From Ascaphus truei (lineage: Eukaryota > Chordata > Amphibia > Anura > Ascaphidae), in the NCBI GenBank assembly GCA_036426205.1, contig CM071568.1, forward strand, positions 114,726,564-114,790,563: a stretch of 64,000 bases of DNA. The letters run 5' to 3'. Shown here piece after piece: positions 58,155 through 64,000 of the stretch. The stretch's first letter is position 1. The number at the start of each line of letters is the position of its first letter. Below the pieces are notes generated by a model. That model searched no databases and was not told where the DNA came from. It saw only the letters and a program-made list of their open reading frames with translations. The position numbers were made by a program, and so were the translations under genes.

Positions 58155-59746
58155 GATGTCGATCAGAGCAGTTGGAAGCCTGGAGTGGAGCGGTTAAGGA
58201 CCCAGCAGCTGAGTTTTTCTACCAAGAAGCCCGAAGATCATGGCACTTGTGGAGGGGGGGGGGGGAAAGCTGATGAGACCAATTGGCAGCTACAGAGTCG
58301 GGGCGATCCAGTCCTCACGGAATGGTAGGACTGTGGATAATCCGGTGGGGGTGAGTTCTGCTGTGGATCGCACAAGGAGGGGGGGAGCAACTTGATCTGG
58401 ACATAGCTGGGGACATCAGCCAACACAGCAGATCAATAAAGCTTGGGGTGCTCGCATGGATGTAGACTTGCACCATAGGTTATGAGGCCATCTGGACCAG
58501 GGCCTCAGAGTCTCAGGAGACACACTGGACATATTGCTATAGTTGGTTAGGCCCATGTCTTTAGCTGGGCTTGTGGAATGTATATGGGTGGGTTTCTGGG
58601 CAGGTATACTTATATGGTGCACCTAATTATGTGTTGATATGTAACGGGATATATGTGGATATTTTGGGGGGGCTTTGTGCTGGTATCTGGGTTGTTCTGT
58701 GTGGGTTGGTACATTATGGCTGCAAAAGAGGTATAAAGATGCAGAGAGGGAGTTTTCAGGCACCCATGGCTGGAAAAAACCCACAGTGGGTCTATCCATA
58801 TAGACTAGATGTAGGTTGCCAAGGACGTGACAGACACAAGAATGATTAGTGAGGGTTAGTGTCACTCTGGTTTTAATTAAGTTAGAGATGCTACGGATAC
58901 AGCTGGTTCAGCTAAAACTTATTAACTAGTTATTTTGGCCTATAGATCAAGGAGGTTGGATGAAGTCAGTAGGCTGACTGATACAATGCCCAGGTTGGCC
59001 GCATGTGGCCACTGAGCCTACTAGGGAGGAGAGGAAAGTCCAGGTGAGGGTTCAGCTGAACTTATCCAATACAAAGACAGACGGGACACAAACACTTTCG
59101 AAATATCCACGACCACCAGTGTGCACACCCGAGAGGGGAGCTTACAGGTACCTTGACACGCCCTTTAGAGCAGGAGATACTAAATAAAAATATACAACAT
59201 GGAGATAGGTACCACGGTACCAATTGACAGGTATATATAGTATCATGTCCAATGTGAACCTAAAGGGCTCCAAGGAATGGAACATCACAAATGCTAGGAG
59301 CGTTATCGTGCTGATCTATGGGCATTATGCTGGAAATTGGTTATACAGTAGCATTAGTTTTTCTGTTTTTCATGATGTTAATAAATGTATGTTAGAGTGC
59401 CGGGGATGGGGCAGTCCCGGCTGCTCACTTGCGCCTTATGACAGGTGACATGGAGCTTATCCATGTCCCCAACCAAGTCCCTTGGGTTCCTGGGATTCGG
59501 GGCCACTTGGATCACTGGACGCCCTCACTAGGTGGCCCGGTTAATCCCAAGGGCAACTGAACCAGAGTCATCTCAGCCACCACCTCTGGTTCACCCAAGT
59601 TATCCCCTTTTTTCCCCCTTACCGTTCCAAATGGAAAGTTTTTCATTTTACAAAAATTCACTTTTATTATCACTGGAGGCGGGGGGCTCCCTGTGCGGTC
59701 TGTATCTTCAGTTGGAGTTCTTAAGGAGCTGACCAGAAAGATCTAA
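58155..59746 (+). other. Possible 5' UTR/ORF1 remnant of the L1 element
   Basis: This stretch lies directly before the L1-like ORF2. It is G-rich around 58248-58265 and 58375-58388 and has several short plus-strand frames (58571-58849, 59005-59187, 59224-59448). None shows an ORF1 motif I can name. Assignment rests on position only. Confidence 0.3.
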
Positions 59747-62700
59747 ATGTCGGTAAACATAATATCTCATAACGTGAAGGGCCAGAATAGCCTGGGTAAA
59801 TGACGTATAGCATTAGCCGACTACAAAAGAAAACATGCAGATATTGTTCTGCTCCATGAAACACAGTTTAGTAACAACAACAAAAACGTTCTCCCAATTA
59901 CTTCGATAAATAATTCATACAGTTGTTCTTGGCCTTGGCAGGTTGAAATTAATGGTCAACATCTAATGGTAGGTAATGTATATGCCCCCTGTGAGCAGGA
60001 CCCTTCTTTTTTCACGTCTTTCTTTAACATCCTGTGCAAAGTGGCAAAAGGTTTTATAATTTTAACAGCAATTTTAATACAGCCCTGAACCTAAAACTAG
60101 AAAGTGTAGATCGAGCCTATACAAAGATAATAAGATGGATAGTCCTGCTACTCAAGGGACTGAAGGAAAACCAATTAGTGGACATATGGAGGGAACTCCA
60201 TCCTTCTGACAGGGATTATACTTCCTTTCAAATCCACACTCGAGCTATAGCAGAATTGATTACTTCTTTATATCGAGCAGACTGGTCCTGAAGATCTCCC
60301 AGGCTGGGATCCATGATATTTCATGGTCAGATCATGCACCGATAGAGCTAAGGTGCTCTCAAATTAACCTAGACAGACCTGGAGCATATTGGAAACTGAA
60401 TGAATCTATGCTGAAAATCTCGGAAGTCTTTCAGTCAATTAGTGAGGAAATAGATCAATTTTTCAGTTTAAATAAAGATAGTGTCGAGTCTCAATCGAGT
60501 CTTTGGGAAGCGCACAAAGCACTGATTTAACATAGCAGTATGGAGAAAAGGGAGAGAAACTCAACAAAAGTCCAACTACAGACAAAATCAGAGGAGCTAT
60601 CCAATAAACACAAATAAGATGGTAGACCAGAAACACTAAATGAACTGAAAGATTCTAGAATTGAATTAAATCTGCTCCTAACGTCAAAGGCTGGTAATTC
60701 TCTGAGTTGGTCAAAAAGAAAATTGTTCAAGAAAGCAAACAAGCCAGATACCTTGCTAGTAAATAGGCTAAGAAATAGGCACTCAAATTATAACATCCAG
60801 GCAATTAGACTAAAATCAGGGGTCACTTCCTCTAATCCAAAATTAATTGTAGTAGAGTTCAAAAAGGTTTATGAAGAGCTATATAATGGAGAGAAGGTGG
60901 CACATAATAGTAACACAAAGCGGGCTCTGAAAGAATTTTTGGCAGACTCAAATCTGCCCCGGTTGAGCGGATTGGAGAAGAGAGACTGGTGAAAGATGTC
61001 ACAATGGAAGAGCAAACACAGGTGATCAAACACCTGAAGCCATCTAAGGCCCCGGGCCCAGGTAGATGTTCTAACCTATATTACAAGAAATGTATCAAGC
61101 TTCTGGCCCCTTATTTGTTACAGATGTTCAATGAAGTGCTGGCGGGGGCTTAATTCCCAGAACACATGCTTCAAGTGTCTATCTCATTAGTTTATCACTA
61201 AACTCAATCTCCTTAATACTGTAGATACGGATGCCACAATATATGCTAAAATGTTGGCCAACAGCTAAATCACATCCTGCCTAGATGAATACACCCAGAT
61301 CAAGTCGGATTTATTAAAAAGAGGCAAGCAGCGGATAACACAAGACTAATCATTGATCTGATAGAGCTAGCCAATACGAAAAAGATACAAGTTATGGTGT
61401 TAAGTCTAGACGCAGAAAAGGCATTCAACAGGATTGACGGGCCATATCTAAAAGCCACGCTTGGATCGTTCGGTTTTGGGGATAGAATATTAAAAGAAAT
61501 CTTAGAACTGTATTCCAGTCCAGCCACAAAGGTGATACACCAGGGATTCCCATTGGACCTCTTCAAAACCAAAAGTGGTACGAGGCAGGGGTGTCCACTT
61601 TCGCCCCTGTTATTTGCCCTTTGTATGGAGCCGCTAGCCATCAAAATACGTAATAATCCAAACTCTCAGGAATAGATATTAACCAACAATCACACAAAGT
61701 AGCACTATATGCGGATGATGTATTTTTGACATTATCTAGACCTCTCACCTCTTTGCCCAATCTGTTTGACCTGTTAGGGAAATTCAATAAAATGCCAGGC
61801 TTTAAGATCAATCAAATAAAATCAGAAGTCCTAAACATAAATTTGCCAATGGAGATGTAAAAATGAATAGCTATCAATTGTAATTTCAATTGGCAACACA
61901 AATATATCAAATACCTGGGAGTACGCATCACAAAGGAGTATAAAACCCTCTACAAAGCAAATTTTCCCCATATTTTACAAACATTGAGAGAATACATTAG
62001 AATTTGGTTGACCTACAATATTTCTTGGATCGGCAAGATCTATAGCATTAAAATGAATTTACTCCTGCATATTCTATACTTATTCAAGACTATTCCGGTG
62101 GCACTGAGACAGAAGGACATACTCTCGCTTCAGTCTGTGATCTCCAAGGGAGAAGGAGTGGCTCAGTGAGTAAAGACACTGATTGGCACTGTGTTTGAAG
62201 CAGGGGAACCTGGTTCAATTCCTTGTGTTGGCTCCTTGTGACCTTGGGAAAGTCACTTTATCACTCTGTGCCTCAGGCACCAAAACCATAGATTGTACCT
62301 GCAAAAATGTCTCTGTAAAGCGCTACGTAAAACTAGCAGCGCTATACAAGAACATGCTATTATTATAGGGGGAGTTAAAAAACCAAGAGTGAAGGAGAAA
62401 ATCTTAATGAGGAGGACTGGGTCGAGATCTTTACTGCAACATCCAAAAATTCAATATGCACAACATTAAAGGAGAATGTATATAAGGTATTAATGAGATG
62501 GTATCTCACCCCACTAAAATAATCGAGATTTGTACCAGGATACTCCCCATTGTGGCCGAGACAATGTGGAGAGTCTCTTCCCAATGCCCCCTATAAGATA
62601 AAATTAAAAACACATTATAAGGGATACGACCTTCCCCATATTATGTTTTTCTGATTTGATATTGATTTTATTTTCTGTTGGTTTTTAAATGAAACAGTGG

Positions 62701-62751
62701 ATGTACTGTGTTTTGATGCTTTGTCTTGAAAACCTATAAAAATTTAAATTG
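59747..62751 (+). mobile_element. L1-like LINE ORF2, decayed, split by a SINE
   Basis: Translation from the ATG at 59747 gives the endonuclease start (NIISHNVKGQN), then HADIVLLHETQF and GNVYAP. A TGA falls at codon 19 (59801). After a frame break come VDIWRELHPSDRDYT and SDHAPI (60327 onward), the catalytic histidine region. The reverse transcriptase follows: APGPG, VGFIKKRQAADNTRL, LSLDAEKAFNRI, GTRQGCPLSPLLFALCMEPL, then LYADDVF at 61705-61725 in another frame, and the C-terminal WIGKIYSIKMNLLLHILYLF. After the SINE the C terminus resumes (KKPRVKEKILM, LMRWYLTP). The 3' end TTGAAAACC...AATTTAAATT near 62730-62751 is L1-like. Many stops and shifts make it inactive. Confidence 0.88.
62154..62368 (+). 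mobile_element. tRNA-derived CORE-SINE inside the L1
   Basis: An A-box-like TGGCTCAGTGAG (62159) and a B box GGTTCAATTCC (62212-62222, one mismatch from consensus) give the tRNA head. TGACCTTGGGAAAGTCACTT followed by CTGTGCCTCAG is the MIR/CORE region. The tail GTAAAGCGCTACGT...TATTATTAT resembles an L2-type 3' end, which is thought to supply its mobilising machinery. It interrupts the L1 frame between ISK and GGVKKPRVK. Confidence 0.82.
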
Positions 62752-64000
62752 TTGGCAACGTTTGACCTGGGGTAAATCTTAAGTCAGTTTCTCGTAGCGC
62801 TGAATTAGTGCTTAACTTGGTAAGTATCAACAACAAAATTTGTAAAAGAATTAATAGATAAAAAGATCATGTAAGTACATAGCCTTTTGGAGTATTCTGG
62901 TCTTCTGAGAATACGTCTTTGATAACCCTACACGGCTAGTGTCCACTTAAGCTTCAATCTAGCGCCATTGAGCCCTACCAGCAATCTACTTCCAAAGATT
63001 ATTTTGACACCCTTCCAAACAAACAAATCATTTATCAATTGTTAAAATATTATTCCTTTGCAGAATAGAGCTTTAATCACAATTTTGAGGAGTCACCGTT
63101 GGTTATCAGATTTAGAGACATGATTCTGTTCAGGACAAAGTAAATAACTACAGCAAATAGCAAGTATTTGTGGGGGTTACAAATACACTAATCAAAAGGT
63201 GTCTTGATGAGCATTTTTAAATGGCAAACTAAAAAAAGGTCTCATTGTCTATAATTATAATTATACATGGTATGTTTTGTACCTACAGAATTGATGCTTT
63301 GGATGTTTAATAAGAAAAGATAAGCTTAAAGTCTGAAATACAGAATGATGTTATTACTGTCGGGGTACATTCTTTTACAGATCAATGTTTCCTGCAGAAT
63401 TAGAGTAACATCACAACGTAATCATCTTCTATTGATTGATATGTTTGTGTGCAAAATCAATAATCAGTTTAGCAAATGGGTAGCAGTTACAACACATTGA
63501 TTTAGAAATGTACATTAGCCTGTTGTACATATATAGTGATAAACCAGTATGTTTACCTCTTCTAATCAGCATATCTATGGCTTCCTTTGGTAAGTTAGTT
63601 TGCCTGTAATAATTATAACTTGAATGAGAAGTGGTTCTTTCACTTCAGAGAATCTATGTGCAGCTGCTCTAATCTAATCCAGGATCTTCCCATCTCTTGA
63701 CTGTACCGTACCTATAATGTCTATAAGCAAATATTTAGAAATAAGCAACTTTGAAATACTATTACTGTACACATCACTTATCACCTAAGATCCGACCTCC
63801 AGAAGCCTGCTTATGGTTCCGGGTATCAATACAGACACCGGTCACTCTTCCTTTTCTTGCTGGGCACATCACTCCTGAAACAATTTACCTGGATCTCTCC
63901 ATTCCCTCACTTATTTAAGATCTTTGAAGACTTCTGCTGTTCCTCTCTTTAAACATATATAATGTAATGTTGCAATTCACAATATTCTGTACCTAGGACA
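62752..64000. other. Intergenic DNA, nothing recognised
   Basis: AT-rich unique-looking sequence to the window edge. No coding frame or element end. Confidence 0.4.

Noticed and set aside
62154..62230. Candidate tRNA gene within the L1
   Set aside because: The tRNA-like head runs straight into a CORE-SINE body and LINE-type tail, so it is a SINE.

Overview
This is eukaryotic, almost certainly vertebrate, genomic DNA. It is AT-rich and packed with microsatellites and degenerate transposons. The only confident host coding sequence is one exon. The mix of L1-, L2- and CR1-like LINEs, a CORE-SINE with a tRNA head, hAT, Harbinger-like and Tigger-like non-autonomous elements and many palindromic MITEs fits an amphibian, most likely a frog. 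The species cannot be fixed by reading. There are no prokaryotic operons, no CRISPR array and no rRNA or functional tRNA gene.

Host gene: the exon at 49369-50708 (+) encodes the C-terminal 445 residues of the zinc-finger protein ZNF407, ending at a TAA. It is followed by about 1.5 kb of probable 3' UTR and two overlapping AATAAA signals near 52169-52179. The splice acceptor at 49367-49368 means the DNA to its left, up to 49 kb, is probably the last intron of znf407. Everything right of about 52.2 kb is probably intergenic.

Intron (1-49368): (TA)n, (GT)n and (CA)n tracts; several palindromic MITE families; an L2-like LINE (-) at 13.4-14.8 kb with two solo 3' ends elsewhere; a 58-bp minisatellite at 11.3-12.0 kb; a 260-bp direct duplication (18142-18401 and 21085-21344); Tigger-like (28609-28939, 38332-38562) and Harbinger-like (27328-27713) elements; a CR1-like LINE (30.1-32.4 kb) split by two hAT insertions; long foldback elements at 14.9, 36.0 and 44.7 kb; a solo LTR inside a (TA)n array (45306-46100); and a 1.1-kb hAT element (46557-47656). 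Long stretches between these show nothing recognisable. Two of them (about 7960-8340 and 21480-21800) look like possible conserved non-coding DNA, on base composition and motif content only.

Downstream (52.2-64 kb): a second L2-like LINE (-), a broken inverted copy of the 46.6-kb hAT element carrying other insertions, GC-rich hairpins, another foldback, and a decayed L1-like LINE (59747-62751, +) interrupted by a CORE-SINE. No new biological system was found. The interest lies in the layered transposon history, the duplicated segments, the perfect palindromes and one unidentified coding-like ORF at 34068-34448 (-).
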